NCBI RefSeq assembly: GCF_030555055.1
Contig: NZ_JAMOAO010000001.1
Location: 4,464,001 to 4,528,000, forward strand
Length of the DNA: 64,000 bases
Source of the DNA: Nocardiopsis sp. YSL2
GTDB lineage: Bacteria > Actinomycetota > Actinomycetes > Streptosporangiales > Streptosporangiaceae
Direction of reading: 5' to 3'
The position numbers and the translations under genes were made by a program. Below are positions 35,884-43,617 of the stretch, piece after piece (position 1 is the first letter of the stretch; the number at the start of each line of letters is the position of its first letter). The notes beneath the pieces are model-generated. The model searched no databases. It was given only the letters and a program-made list of their open reading frames with translations, and was not told where the DNA came from.

Positions 35884-37272
35884 TCAGGGGATCGGGGTGT
35901 AGATGACCCCGAGCTTGTCGACCTCGTCCCCGGCCCGACCGTGGAAGCCGGCGACGCGCCACCCGGAGGGCGCGGTGAAGGTCACCGTGTCGGACGTGGG
36001 CGTGCCGCCCGAGAGCGTCCGCCCCCGGTCGGTCGTGAACGCGGCGCGGAACACCCGCGTGCGCCCGTCGCGCCGCCCGGTCGACAGGGCGACCGAGACC
36101 AGGTGCTCGCCGGGGTCGAGCGTGAGCGACCGCTCGGTGCCGCCCGTCCCTCCGTGGGAGACACGCCCTCCGTCGGCGTAGTCCAGCGCCACCCGGTCCA
36201 GGCGCGCCCCCGAGCGAAGGGACAGGGTCAGGGGTTCGGTCCCGCGGGCGACCCGCTCCACATCGGTGAACGGGGTGCCGTGCGGACCGCCCGCGAGGTC
36301 GCTCATCCGGACGCCGGGCGGGAGCGACCAGGAGAACTCGGCGGTGTGCGGGTAGTGGTCGGAGAGCATCCGACCGTCGTCGTCCAGGAAGTCCGTGTGG
36401 TCGTTGCGGTAGTCGGCCAAGCGCAGGTCGACGAAGGCGCTGGAGCGGAACAGGATCTTGTCGACGACCTCGCAGCCGTCGGTGGGGGCGTTGGTCTCGC
36501 AGACCAGGGCGGGTGCGCCCGCGGCGGGGCGGTCGCCGCCGCGCGCGTGCTCGACCCAGGCGTCGGCGAGGCCGAGCGTGTCGGCGAGTTCGCGGATGTT
36601 GTCGCCGGTACGCGTGTAGCGGGTGTTGGTGTCGCCCGCCACGACGACGGCGTTCCCGGCCGAGTGCCGCTCGATGAACCGGGTCAGCTGTCCGATGTTG
36701 GCGCGGCGGGCCGCGAGGTCGGCGTCGGCGACCCCGGCGTTGGTGTGCACGTTGTACATGTCGACGTACACGCCCCGGGCGAGACGGACACGCGAGGCCG
36801 TGAAGCCCTTGGGCGTGAGGCAGTCGGTGCCGTTGCACTCGTCCCACCCGACCCGGTGGAAGTCGCTGTAGGCCAGGTGGGACAGGGTGTTGAGCCCGTC
36901 ACCGAAGGGCACGCCACCGCTGGTGGGAGTCCGGTACGGGTGGTCGTCGTTCGCGTACAGGTCGGCGTGGTAGTTGAAGTCCTCCTGGACGTGGACCACG
37001 TCGTAGGGGGCGATCCGCCGCCCGATGACCGGGGTGTTGACACTCGGGCGCTGTTCGTCGGGGTCGGTGATGAGCTCCGGCAGGCCCGCGACGTTGTACG
37101 TCAGCACGGAGAAGGTCCCCGAGGCGGCGTCGGCGGCGGGTGAGGCGGACCCGACGGGGCCGGTCGGGGCCGCGGTGGTCGGCGCGGCCGCGGCGGGCAC
37201 GGCCGACAGCGGGGCGAGCAGGGTCAGGGAGGCCAGGAGAACGGACAGGGAGCGCGAGGGGGAGCGGGACAC
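35884..37272 (-). CDS. Secreted endonuclease/exonuclease/phosphatase-fold enzyme with lectin-like tail
   Basis: 462 residues. A Sec signal (SLSVLLASLTLLAPLSAVPAAAA) precedes an EEP (DNase I / sphingomyelinase-like) domain: LTYNVAGLPE, HVQEDFNYH, VYVDMYNVHTNAG, VVVAGDTNTR and the terminal LSDHYPH with the catalytic Asp-His. From about residue 325 a beta-rich domain ends GWRVAGFHGRAGDEVDKLGV, resembling jacalin-like lectin folds (GF.G..G..(I/V)D.LG). Extracellular phosphodiesterase acting on lipid, nucleic acid or glycan-associated phosphate is likely; substrate not determinable. GTG start with AGAGG upstream. Confidence 0.85.
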   Translation of the reverse strand: MSRSPSRSLSVLLASLTLLAPLSAVPAAAAPTTAAPTGPVGSASPAADAASGTFSVLTYNVAGLPELITDPDEQRPSVNTPVIGRRIAPYDVVHVQEDFNYHADLYANDDHPYRTPTSGGVPFGDGLNTLSHLAYSDFHRVGWDECNGTDCLTPKGFTASRVRLARGVYVDMYNVHTNAGVADADLAARRANIGQLTRFIERHSAGNAVVVAGDTNTRYTRTGDNIRELADTLGLADAWVEHARGGDRPAAGAPALVCETNAPTDGCEVVDKILFRSSAFVDLRLADYRNDHTDFLDDDGRMLSDHYPHTAEFSWSLPPGVRMSDLAGGPHGTPFTDVERVARGTEPLTLSLRSGARLDRVALDYADGGRVSHGGTGGTERSLTLDPGEHLVSVALSTGRRDGRTRVFRAAFTTDRGRTLSGGTPTSDTVTFTAPSGWRVAGFHGRAGDEVDKLGVIYTPIP

Positions 37273-37313
37273 GTGGACCTCTGTCTGGAGGGGACGGTGC
37301 CCGCCGGATTCTA

Positions 37314-37347
37314 CGTCTCCGTCCGGCTCCCGGGCCGGACGGAGACG
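37314..37347 (-). terminator. Terminator after the purine permease gene
   Basis: CGTCTCCGTCCGGC / GCCGGACGGAGACG, a perfect 14-bp stem with 6-nt loop, starts 16 bp beyond the permease stop and separates it from the secreted nuclease gene. Confidence 0.85.
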
Positions 37348-37362
37348 CGATCTCCACCGCCG

Positions 37363-38871
37363 TCAGCCCTGCGGCTCCTCCGGGCGGTCCTGGTAGGCCG
37401 CGTCGGCGTGGCTGGTGTACTTGGCCTCGCCGGGACCGGCGGTACCGATCTCCTCGGAGTCGATCTCGTCCGGGGCACCGCCTCCGCGCGCCCGGCCGAT
37501 GACGTTGAAGCAGATGTTGAGCACGATGGCGACGACGGCGGCGCCGATGATGCCCGAGTGCACGACCATCTCGACCGGCTCCGGCAGGAACGCGTAGAAG
37601 GTCGGGTAGGCCAGCGGGATGATCGCGATGCCGAAGGCCGCGGCCACCAGGACCAGGTTGAGGTTGTGGGTGAAGTCGACCTTGGCCAGGGTCTTGATGC
37701 CGCTCGCGGCCACGCTGCCGAAGAGCACCAGTCCCGCGCCGCCGAGCACCGGGGTGGGGATGGCGGCCATGACACCGCCCAGGACGGGGAACAGTCCCAG
37801 CACCAGCAGGATGCCCGCGCCGGTGGCGACGACGAACCGGCTGCGGATCCCGGTCAGGGCCAGCAGTCCGATGTTCTGGGCGAACGAACTGGTCGGGGTC
37901 GCGCTGAAGATCGGGCCGATGATCGATCCGCTGACGTCGGCGCGCAGGCCGGCGGAGATGCGCTTGGCGTCCACCGCGGTCCCCGTGATCTCGCCGACCG
38001 CGATGATGTGCGACGCGCCCTCGGTGAGCACCACCAGCATGATGATGCACATCGTGATGATGGCGGTGAGCTCGAATCGGGGGAGCCCGAAGTAGAACAC
38101 CGATGTCGGGTCGAACACGAGGTCGGCCTCGCCGACCCGGCTGAAGTCGGCCATCCCGAAGGGGAGCGAGACCAGGACCCCGGCGACGAGTCCGATGAGG
38201 ACCGACAGGCGGCCCCAGATGCCCGGCAGCACGCGGGAGCAGAGCAGGATCAGCGCGAGGGTGACCCCGGCCAGCGCCAGGTTGGCCAGGGGAGCGGCGG
38301 GGGCGGCCGAGCCGTCCTCCCGGACCACGGTCGCGCCGTCCATGATCCATCGGGCGGCCACCGGCATCAGGCTCAGCCCGATCACCGTGATGATCGTGCC
38401 GGTGACGATCGGGGGGAAGAAGCGGATGAGCTGCCCGAAGAACGGCGTGAGGAGCAGGGCGAAGAGTCCCGCCGCGATCGACGCGCCGAAGGCCACGGGC
38501 AGGTTCTCCCCGTTCTCACCGGCGGCCAGGGCCGTGATCGCGCTGACGGGGACGAACGAGCACGCCACCACGATGGGCATCTGCGAACCCACGCGCCGGG
38601 GCCCGACGGTCTGCAGGAGGGTGGCGATACCGGCGACCAGGAGCGCTCCGCTGACGAGGATGCCGATGGCGGCGGGGTCGTCCGCGAGTCCGGCGGCGGC
38701 GCCGATGACCAGTGCGGGGGCCACGGCGCCGGCGTACATGGTGAGGATGTGCTGGAGTCCGTAGACGAGCTGGAGCCGGAACGGCGGTCGCTCGTCCTCG
38801 GGACGGGGGGTGGTGGGTGACGGGTGGGGCGTCGTTGTGGCCGAGTCCTTCGGGGACGGACTGTCGTTCAT
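37363..38871 (-). CDS. NCS2-family purine (urate/xanthine) permease
   Basis: A 502-residue nucleobase:cation symporter-2 protein with ~14 hydrophobic segments. Family motifs: LVYGLQHILTMYAGAVAPAL (helix 1), SQMPIVVACSFVPVSA, and the TM10 signature SATPTSSFAQNIGLLALTGI (NxGxxxLTG type) that governs purine specificity. Cytoplasmic tails are charged. I start at ATG 38871; two in-frame upstream codons lack ribosome sites. It lies downstream of uricase on the same strand and most likely imports urate or xanthine for the pathway encoded by the neighbouring genes. Confidence 0.92.
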   Translation of the reverse strand: MNDSPSPKDSATTTPHPSPTTPRPEDERPPFRLQLVYGLQHILTMYAGAVAPALVIGAAAGLADDPAAIGILVSGALLVAGIATLLQTVGPRRVGSQMPIVVACSFVPVSAITALAAGENGENLPVAFGASIAAGLFALLLTPFFGQLIRFFPPIVTGTIITVIGLSLMPVAARWIMDGATVVREDGSAAPAAPLANLALAGVTLALILLCSRVLPGIWGRLSVLIGLVAGVLVSLPFGMADFSRVGEADLVFDPTSVFYFGLPRFELTAIITMCIIMLVVLTEGASHIIAVGEITGTAVDAKRISAGLRADVSGSIIGPIFSATPTSSFAQNIGLLALTGIRSRFVVATGAGILLVLGLFPVLGGVMAAIPTPVLGGAGLVLFGSVAASGIKTLAKVDFTHNLNLVLVAAAFGIAIIPLAYPTFYAFLPEPVEMVVHSGIIGAAVVAIVLNICFNVIGRARGGGAPDEIDSEEIGTAGPGEAKYTSHADAAYQDRPEEPQG

Positions 38872-39215
38872 GGCCAGTGTCCAGCCTTCGCTGTCGGCGG
38901 TCATCCGGTGGGGGGTGACCGGTCTCTCGGGTGTGGGACCCGGTGGCGTCGACCCTGTTCGACGGCTGTTCTCGGGCACGCCGCGGGTGGGGCTGCGGCC
39001 GAAGGCCGTCGGTTGAGGGTGGTAGCCCTACTCCCGCGCAGCGCCCGAGGGCGATGGCGGGTGGCGGGCGGCGGGTCGGCGGCTGCGCCGGAACGCGAGC
39101 CGGTGAGGTGCGACCTCGCGCGGTGGAACCCCGTCAAGGGGTGGAGGGGAGCCGGGACCCGGCCACGCCGCGCGCGGCGCGGCGCCGGGCCCCGGTGGAG
39201 GCGGCCTGGTCCGGT
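38872..39215. other. Intergenic region between uricase and permease genes
   Basis: 344 bp without a gene. It contains a GC-rich imperfect inverted repeat around 39152-39200 (CCGGGACCCGGC ... GCGCCGGGCCCCGG with a CGCCGCGCGCGGCG centre) just beyond the uricase stop, which may terminate or attenuate uricase transcription. The rest presumably holds the permease promoter; I see no copy of the IclR-type operator here. Confidence 0.45.
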
Positions 39216-40112
39216 CTAGACGAAGCCGGGCACGTGCTTCCAGGCGTCACCGGCGTCGGGCGCGTCGTCACGTTCGACGGTGGCCTCGATCTTGCCGTAG
39301 GGGCGGTCGGCGGCGAAGAACACCTCGCCGGGGTTCTCCAGGTCGAACGGCGACAGGTCCACCAGGAAGTGGTGGTTGTTGGGCATGGAGAAGCGGATCT
39401 CCGCCACCTCGGGGTGGGCCTCCAGCACGGCCCGGCCCATCTCGTACAGCGTCTGCTGGAGGGCCAGGCTGTGCGTCTCGGCGAAGGCCTCCAGGCACAG
39501 CGCCCGGATGGAGGCGTAGGCCTTGTCGAAGTCGTGGTCGGTGCCCGTGTAGCGCCAGCGCGCGGTCACGTCGGTCGCCAGGATCCGGTCGGTGGTCTCG
39601 GCGAGCGTCGTGTACTTGGTCTTCGGGTAGCCGTGGAACTCCGACCCGGTGGACTTCAGGACCGTCAGGCCCTCGAAGCCGGACACGACCCACTCCCGGT
39701 CGCCGTCCTTCTGGACCACCGTGGTGCGGGTCTCGGCGCCGCGCCTGGAGAAGGCGTGGTCGTGCGGGCCGCCGGAGGTGGTGATGCGGTCCCAGGAGTA
39801 CTCCTGGATCTCCTGCCGCGCGCCGTGCACGTAGTCGTGCTCGTCCACGAAGTGTCGGGCGAGGCGGAGGGCGAAGGTCTCGATGGCGCCGACGCCGCCC
39901 CACTCGCGGGCCTTGGCGTAGACGGTGTTCTTCTGGGTGTCGGTCGGCAGACACGTGCTGTTGTCGCCGACGGTGTGCACGGTCTCCAGGTCCCCGCGGA
40001 GCTGTGAGGTGACGTTGACGTCCTTGATCTGGTGGACGTCGGTGTCGCGGTCGATGTGGACGAGGCGTACCTCGGCCTTGCCGTACTGGTTGTCTCCGAG
40101 TCGGATGCCCAT
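39216..40112 (-). CDS. Urate oxidase (uricase)
   Basis: A 298-residue cofactor-free urate oxidase converting urate to 5-hydroxyisourate with O2. GDNQYGKAEVRLVHIDRD, the catalytic Lys/Thr pair region (YGKAE; VGDNSTCLPTDTQKNTVYA), RHFVDEHDYVHGA, TTVVQKDGD, SGFEGLTVLKSTGSEFHGY and NNHHFLVDL are the family signatures. ATG 40112 with GGAG 9 nt upstream gives the standard N-terminus; an ATG 15 codons upstream is possible. Second half of the purine block; products feed HIU hydrolase and OHCU decarboxylase encoded upstream. Confidence 0.95.
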   Translation of the reverse strand: MGIRLGDNQYGKAEVRLVHIDRDTDVHQIKDVNVTSQLRGDLETVHTVGDNSTCLPTDTQKNTVYAKAREWGGVGAIETFALRLARHFVDEHDYVHGARQEIQEYSWDRITTSGGPHDHAFSRRGAETRTTVVQKDGDREWVVSGFEGLTVLKSTGSEFHGYPKTKYTTLAETTDRILATDVTARWRYTGTDHDFDKAYASIRALCLEAFAETHSLALQQTLYEMGRAVLEAHPEVAEIRFSMPNNHHFLVDLSPFDLENPGEVFFAADRPYGKIEATVERDDAPDAGDAWKHVPGFV

Positions 40113-40132
40113 CAGGGTGAACTCCGTTCGCT

Positions 40133-40149
40133 TTCGTTCATGAACCGAA
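40133..40149. promoter_or_regulatory. Inverted repeat before uricase
   Basis: TTCG-TTCATGAA-CCGAA contains the perfect 10-bp palindrome GTTCATGAAC (40136-40145). It lies 21-37 bp upstream of the uricase ATG in the 200-bp gap after uraH, so uricase may have its own regulated promoter. It differs from the IclR-type sites and the binding protein is unknown. Confidence 0.4.
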
Positions 40150-40312
40150 GTCGTCATCGTTCGCGCTGTCGCGCCGTGCGTACGAGGGAGGACCGCTGTG
40201 GTCATGCGGAAGGACCTGTCGCGCACTCGAAGAGGGTGGGTGTGTTCGCGGTGGGAACCGTCCGGCGGCTCCTTTCCGGGGGTCGTGCGGCGGGCGGCCG
40301 GAGGGCCACGCC

Positions 40313-40657
40313 CTAGGAGCCGCGGTAGGTCGAGTAGGCGAACGGGCTCAACAGCAGAGGCACGTGGTAGTGCGCGTCCTCGTCGGTCAGGTGGAAGACG
40401 ATGGTGACCTCGGGGTAGAAGCCGCTCTGCCCGGTCGCGTCGAAGTAGGCCTGGGTGTCGAAGACGACCCGGTAGAACCCGGACGGCAGTTGGTCGGGGC
40501 CGAAGTCGGGGACGCGCCCGTCGGCGTTGGTGCGGCCCTCGGCCACGGGCTTCCAGGAGGTGCGCGCGGAGTCGGCCGCCGCCTCCAGCCGGACGGGGAC
40601 CTCGCGCGCGGGGCGGCCCAGCGCGGCGTCGAGGATGTGCGTGGTCACGTGGCTCAT
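40313..40657 (-). CDS. uraH: 5-hydroxyisourate hydrolase (transthyretin-like)
   Basis: A 114-residue transthyretin-related enzyme hydrolysing 5-hydroxyisourate to OHCU. N-terminal THILDAALGRPA with the catalytic His, FDTQAYFDATGQSGFYPEV, HYHVPLLLSPFAYSTYRGS with the C-terminal YRGS signature. The start overlaps the uraD stop by ATGA. The frame is open upstream but that sequence is the complement/shift of uraD. Confidence 0.95.
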   Translation of the reverse strand: MSHVTTHILDAALGRPAREVPVRLEAAADSARTSWKPVAEGRTNADGRVPDFGPDQLPSGFYRVVFDTQAYFDATGQSGFYPEVTIVFHLTDEDAHYHVPLLLSPFAYSTYRGS

Positions 40658-41208
40658 GCGGCGTCCAGGAGTTTCTCGAGCCGGAGTCCGGCGATCTTGC
40701 GGAGTTCGTTCCCGACCACGGCCAGTTCGGTGTCCTGGTCGTTCTCCAGCCGGCCGATCAGGTCCGCGAGGAGTGCGCGGCTGGAGCGGCCGCTGGCGCA
40801 CACGAGGTAGATCTGCCCGAACCGGCCCTCGTACTCGCCCTGGGCGAACTCGAAGATCCGCTGGACGCGCAGTGAGGCGTCGTCGGTGTCGGCGGCGAAC
40901 GCGGACTGCTCCCCGCGGGACCAGGCCGCCTCGGTGCTCTTCCCCTCGGCCTTGTCGCCGATGCGCGGGTGCCGCGCGAGCGCGGCGGCGACCTCGTCGG
41001 CGCTCACCGCGCGGGCGTGCTTGTCGGCGTGTGCCAGCAGGTCCCGCCGGTCGGCGAAGGGGGCGGCCGACGCGACGGCCTCGACCCAGCGTTCGATGTC
41101 GAGGCACTGCGCGAGCTCGGTGCGCAGCTCCGCGGGGGAGAGCGCGTTGAGGCGCTCCAGTCCGGGATCGGAGGCGCGGCCCGGCGGGCTCGCGGTGGTC
41201 TCGGGCAT
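40654..41208 (-). CDS. uraD: 2-oxo-4-hydroxy-4-carboxy-5-ureidoimidazoline decarboxylase
   Basis: A 184-residue OHCU decarboxylase producing S-allantoin. The catalytic His is in ARHPRIGDKAEGKST; NALSPAELRTELAQCL, EQSAFAADTDDA and FGQIYLVCASGRSS are family motifs. First gene of the minus-strand operon uraD-uraH, followed by uricase and the permease. ATG with GGGAG upstream. Its promoter region contains two adjacent IclR-type palindromes. Confidence 0.94.
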   Translation of the reverse strand: MPETTASPPGRASDPGLERLNALSPAELRTELAQCLDIERWVEAVASAAPFADRRDLLAHADKHARAVSADEVAAALARHPRIGDKAEGKSTEAAWSRGEQSAFAADTDDASLRVQRIFEFAQGEYEGRFGQIYLVCASGRSSRALLADLIGRLENDQDTELAVVGNELRKIAGLRLEKLLDAA

Positions 41209-41306
41209 GTGGGCTCCCGTTGTACGGCCGGTCGTTGTGCTGCGGAGGTCCTGTACCCGCGCTCGTGTGGAGGATGCGGGTGATCTCGTCCCGCCCGGCC
41301 AGCCGT

Positions 41307-41342
41307 TTTCGTAGTGCAGATGGATGTTTCCGTATGACGGAG
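41307..41342. promoter_or_regulatory. Putative IclR/AllR operator pair before uraD
   Basis: TTTCGTAGTGCAGAT (41307-41321) and TTCCGTATGACGGAG (41328-41342), start-to-start 21 bp. The first matches the reversed site at 25995 at 13 of 15 positions. A weaker TTCCGCGTAGTGAAC lies at 41420. The pair is ~100-135 bp from the uraD ATG in the 469-bp divergent gap to hyi; the rest of that gap shows no gene. Confidence 0.6.
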
Positions 41343-41619
41343 TAGACGGACTCTAACCCGTGTGGGTGTGACCTTGTCAACACTGGCTAGGGGGCTGCGT
41401 CCAAAAACTCCGACCTTCATTCCGCGTAGTGAACTACCGACGAAGTTGCCTGATCTGGAGTGGGGGGTCCCGTGCGGAGTGCGGGGGTGAGGGGGTCCGG
41501 GGGGAGTTCCGGTGCAAGGGGGGTGGAGGCGGCGTGGGGCCTGTTGGGGGGTGAGTGCCCGCCCTCGCCTCGTTCGGGGAGGTTGACAAGCCGGGGTGGC
41601 GCCCCGCACACTCTGGTTA

Positions 41620-41655
41620 TTCCTTCAAGTGAAAAACAGATTCCACAAAGCGGAA
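41620..41655. promoter_or_regulatory. Putative IclR/AllR operator pair before hyi
   Basis: TTCCTTCAAGTGAAA (41620-41634) and TTCCACAAAGCGGAA (41641-41655), again 21 bp apart. The second ends 22 bp before the hyi ATG, so occupancy would overlap the transcription start. Confidence 0.6.
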
Positions 41656-41677
41656 TCCAAGGTGACGGAGGCAAGGC

Positions 41678-42475
41678 ATGAGCCACGCTCTGGGCTACAC
41701 GGTGAACTGCTCGCTGCTGTTCACCGAGCTCCCCCTGAACGAGCGCCCGCAGGCCGCACGGGACGCCGGGTTCCACGCCGTGGAGTTCTGGTGGCCGTTC
41801 GACGAGGCCACCCCGCCCCAGGACGAGGTCGACGCGTTCATCGCGGCCATCGACGCCGCCGGGGTCCGGCTGAGCGGGCTCAACTTCTTCGCCGGTGCCC
41901 TGCCCGGCCCCGACCGCGGCGTGCTCTCCCAGCCCTCGCGCAGCGCCGAGTTCCTGGCCAATCTCGACGTGGTCGCCCGCATCGCCGAGCGCACCGGAAC
42001 GACCGGCTTCAACGCGCTCTACGGCCGCCGCCAGCCGGGCGTCGACCCCGCGGAACAGGACCGCCTCGCCCTGGAGAACACCGTCGCCGCCGCCGAGGCG
42101 GTCGCCAAGGTCGGCGGCACCGTTCTCATCGAGCCGCTCAGCGGCGCCGACGACTACCCGCTCAAGACCGCCGCGGACGGCCTGGCCTTCGTGACGAAGG
42201 TGAAGGAGGCCGGGGCCGACAACGTCGCCCTCCTGGCCGACTTCTTCCACCTGGCGGTCAACGGGGACGACGTGGCCGCGGTGGTCCGCGCCCACGCCGC
42301 CGAGTTCGGCCACATCCAGATCGCCGACGCCCCCGGGCGGGGCGAGCCGGGCACCGGTGCACTGCCCGTCCACGAGCTGCTCGCCTCGGCCGAGGCGCAC
42401 GGCTACCGCGGGCTGGTCGGTCTGGAGTACAAGCCCACCGTCCCGAGCCACGAGAGCTTCGGCTGGCTCCGCTAG
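41678..42475 (+). CDS. hyi: Hydroxypyruvate isomerase
   Basis: A 265-residue TIM-barrel isomerase interconverting hydroxypyruvate and tartronate semialdehyde in the glyoxylate (glycerate) route. VNCSLLFTELPLNERPQAAR, AVEFWWPF, LNFFAGALPGPDRGVLS, NALYGRR and IQIADAPGRGEPGTG with the metal-binding residues are characteristic. ATG preceded by GGAGG. First gene of the plus-strand hyi-glxR-gcl set that turns two glyoxylate into glycerate, divergent from the uraD operon that generates ureides. Confidence 0.93.
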   Translation: MSHALGYTVNCSLLFTELPLNERPQAARDAGFHAVEFWWPFDEATPPQDEVDAFIAAIDAAGVRLSGLNFFAGALPGPDRGVLSQPSRSAEFLANLDVVARIAERTGTTGFNALYGRRQPGVDPAEQDRLALENTVAAAEAVAKVGGTVLIEPLSGADDYPLKTAADGLAFVTKVKEAGADNVALLADFFHLAVNGDDVAAVVRAHAAEFGHIQIADAPGRGEPGTGALPVHELLASAEAHGYRGLVGLEYKPTVPSHESFGWLR

Positions 42476-42568
42476 GGAGAACTGCCGCCCCCGACGGGCG
42501 GCCTCCGGCCGCGGACCATCGCCCGTCACCCACCACCGCACACCAGTACAGCCACGAAAGGGGCCACC

Positions 42569-43456
42569 ATGCCCGCCACGAACGTCGCCTTCATCGGACT
42601 GGGGATCATGGGCCTGCCCATGGCCGCCAACCTCGTCCGCGCCGGCTACACCGTCACCGGCCACAACCTCACCCCCGACCGCGTCGACTCGCTCGTCGAG
42701 CGGGGCGGCCGCCGCGGGGGCAGTATCGCCGGAGCGGTCGCCGACGCCGACATCGTCATCACGATGGTCCCGGACTCCCCGGACGTGAAGGAGGCCATGC
42801 TCGGTGAGGGCGGGGTCTTCGAGAGCGCCAAGCCCGGCACCCTCATCATCGACATGAGCACCATCCGCCCGGACGTCTCCCGCGAGATCGCCCAGGCCGG
42901 CACCGAACGGGGCTTCCGCGTCCTGGACGCGCCCGTCAGCGGTGGCGAGGCCGGCGCGATCGAGGCCAAGCTGTCCATCATGGTCGGCGGCGAGCAGGCC
43001 GACTTCGACGCCGCGCGCCCCGTCTTCGACGTCCTGGGCACCACGCCCGTGCTGGTCGGCCCGCACGGCTCCGGCCAGACGGTCAAGGCCGCGAACCAGC
43101 TCATCGTCGCGGGCAACATCCAGCTCCTGGCCGAGGCCCTCGTCTTCCTCGAGGCGCACGGCGTGGACACCGAGGCGGGCCTGGAGGTCCTGGGCGGCGG
43201 CCTCGCCGGCAGCACCGTCCTCCAGCGCAAGGGCAAGGTCATGCGCGAGCGCGACTTCAAGCCGGGCTTCCGGATCGCGCTGCACGACAAGGACATGCGG
43301 ATCGTCACCGACTCGGCCCGCGAGGCCGGGGTCGCGCTCCCCGTGGGCGCCACTGTGGCGCAGCTCGTGGGCGCGCTCAAGCTCCAGGGCGACGGCGGGC
43401 TCGACCACTCCGCGCTGCTGAAGACCGTCCTGCAACTGTCGGGTCGTGGCGCGTAA
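42569..43456 (+). CDS. glxR: Tartronate semialdehyde reductase (2-hydroxy-3-oxopropionate reductase)
   Basis: A 295-residue beta-hydroxyacid dehydrogenase. Rossmann motif FIGLGIMGLPMAANLVRAGY, substrate motif DAPVSGGEAGA, catalytic Lys in GSGQTVKAANQLIVAGN, C-terminal FKPGFRIALHDKDMRI. It reduces tartronate semialdehyde from glyoxylate carboligase to D-glycerate. 93 bp after hyi with GAAAGGGG before ATG; likely cotranscribed. Confidence 0.93.
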   Translation: MPATNVAFIGLGIMGLPMAANLVRAGYTVTGHNLTPDRVDSLVERGGRRGGSIAGAVADADIVITMVPDSPDVKEAMLGEGGVFESAKPGTLIIDMSTIRPDVSREIAQAGTERGFRVLDAPVSGGEAGAIEAKLSIMVGGEQADFDAARPVFDVLGTTPVLVGPHGSGQTVKAANQLIVAGNIQLLAEALVFLEAHGVDTEAGLEVLGGGLAGSTVLQRKGKVMRERDFKPGFRIALHDKDMRIVTDSAREAGVALPVGATVAQLVGALKLQGDGGLDHSALLKTVLQLSGRGA

Positions 43457-43617
43457 CCACCGCCACGAGTGGAATTCCCGTCGGCGGTACCGGCCGTCCG
43501 CCACCACGGCTGACGTGTGAACCGCGTGGCCGGCGGCGGCCTCGGGTGTTGGCCGCACCCTGGGTCCCGCCGACGGAAATCCGTTCAACCCCCCTAGCAC
43601 TGAAGGGTTCGCTTCAA

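Noticed and set aside
43457..43617. IclR-type operator before gcl
   Set aside because: GGAATTCC and ACGGAAATCCGT palindromes occur, but neither matches the 15-bp motif or its 21-bp pairing.
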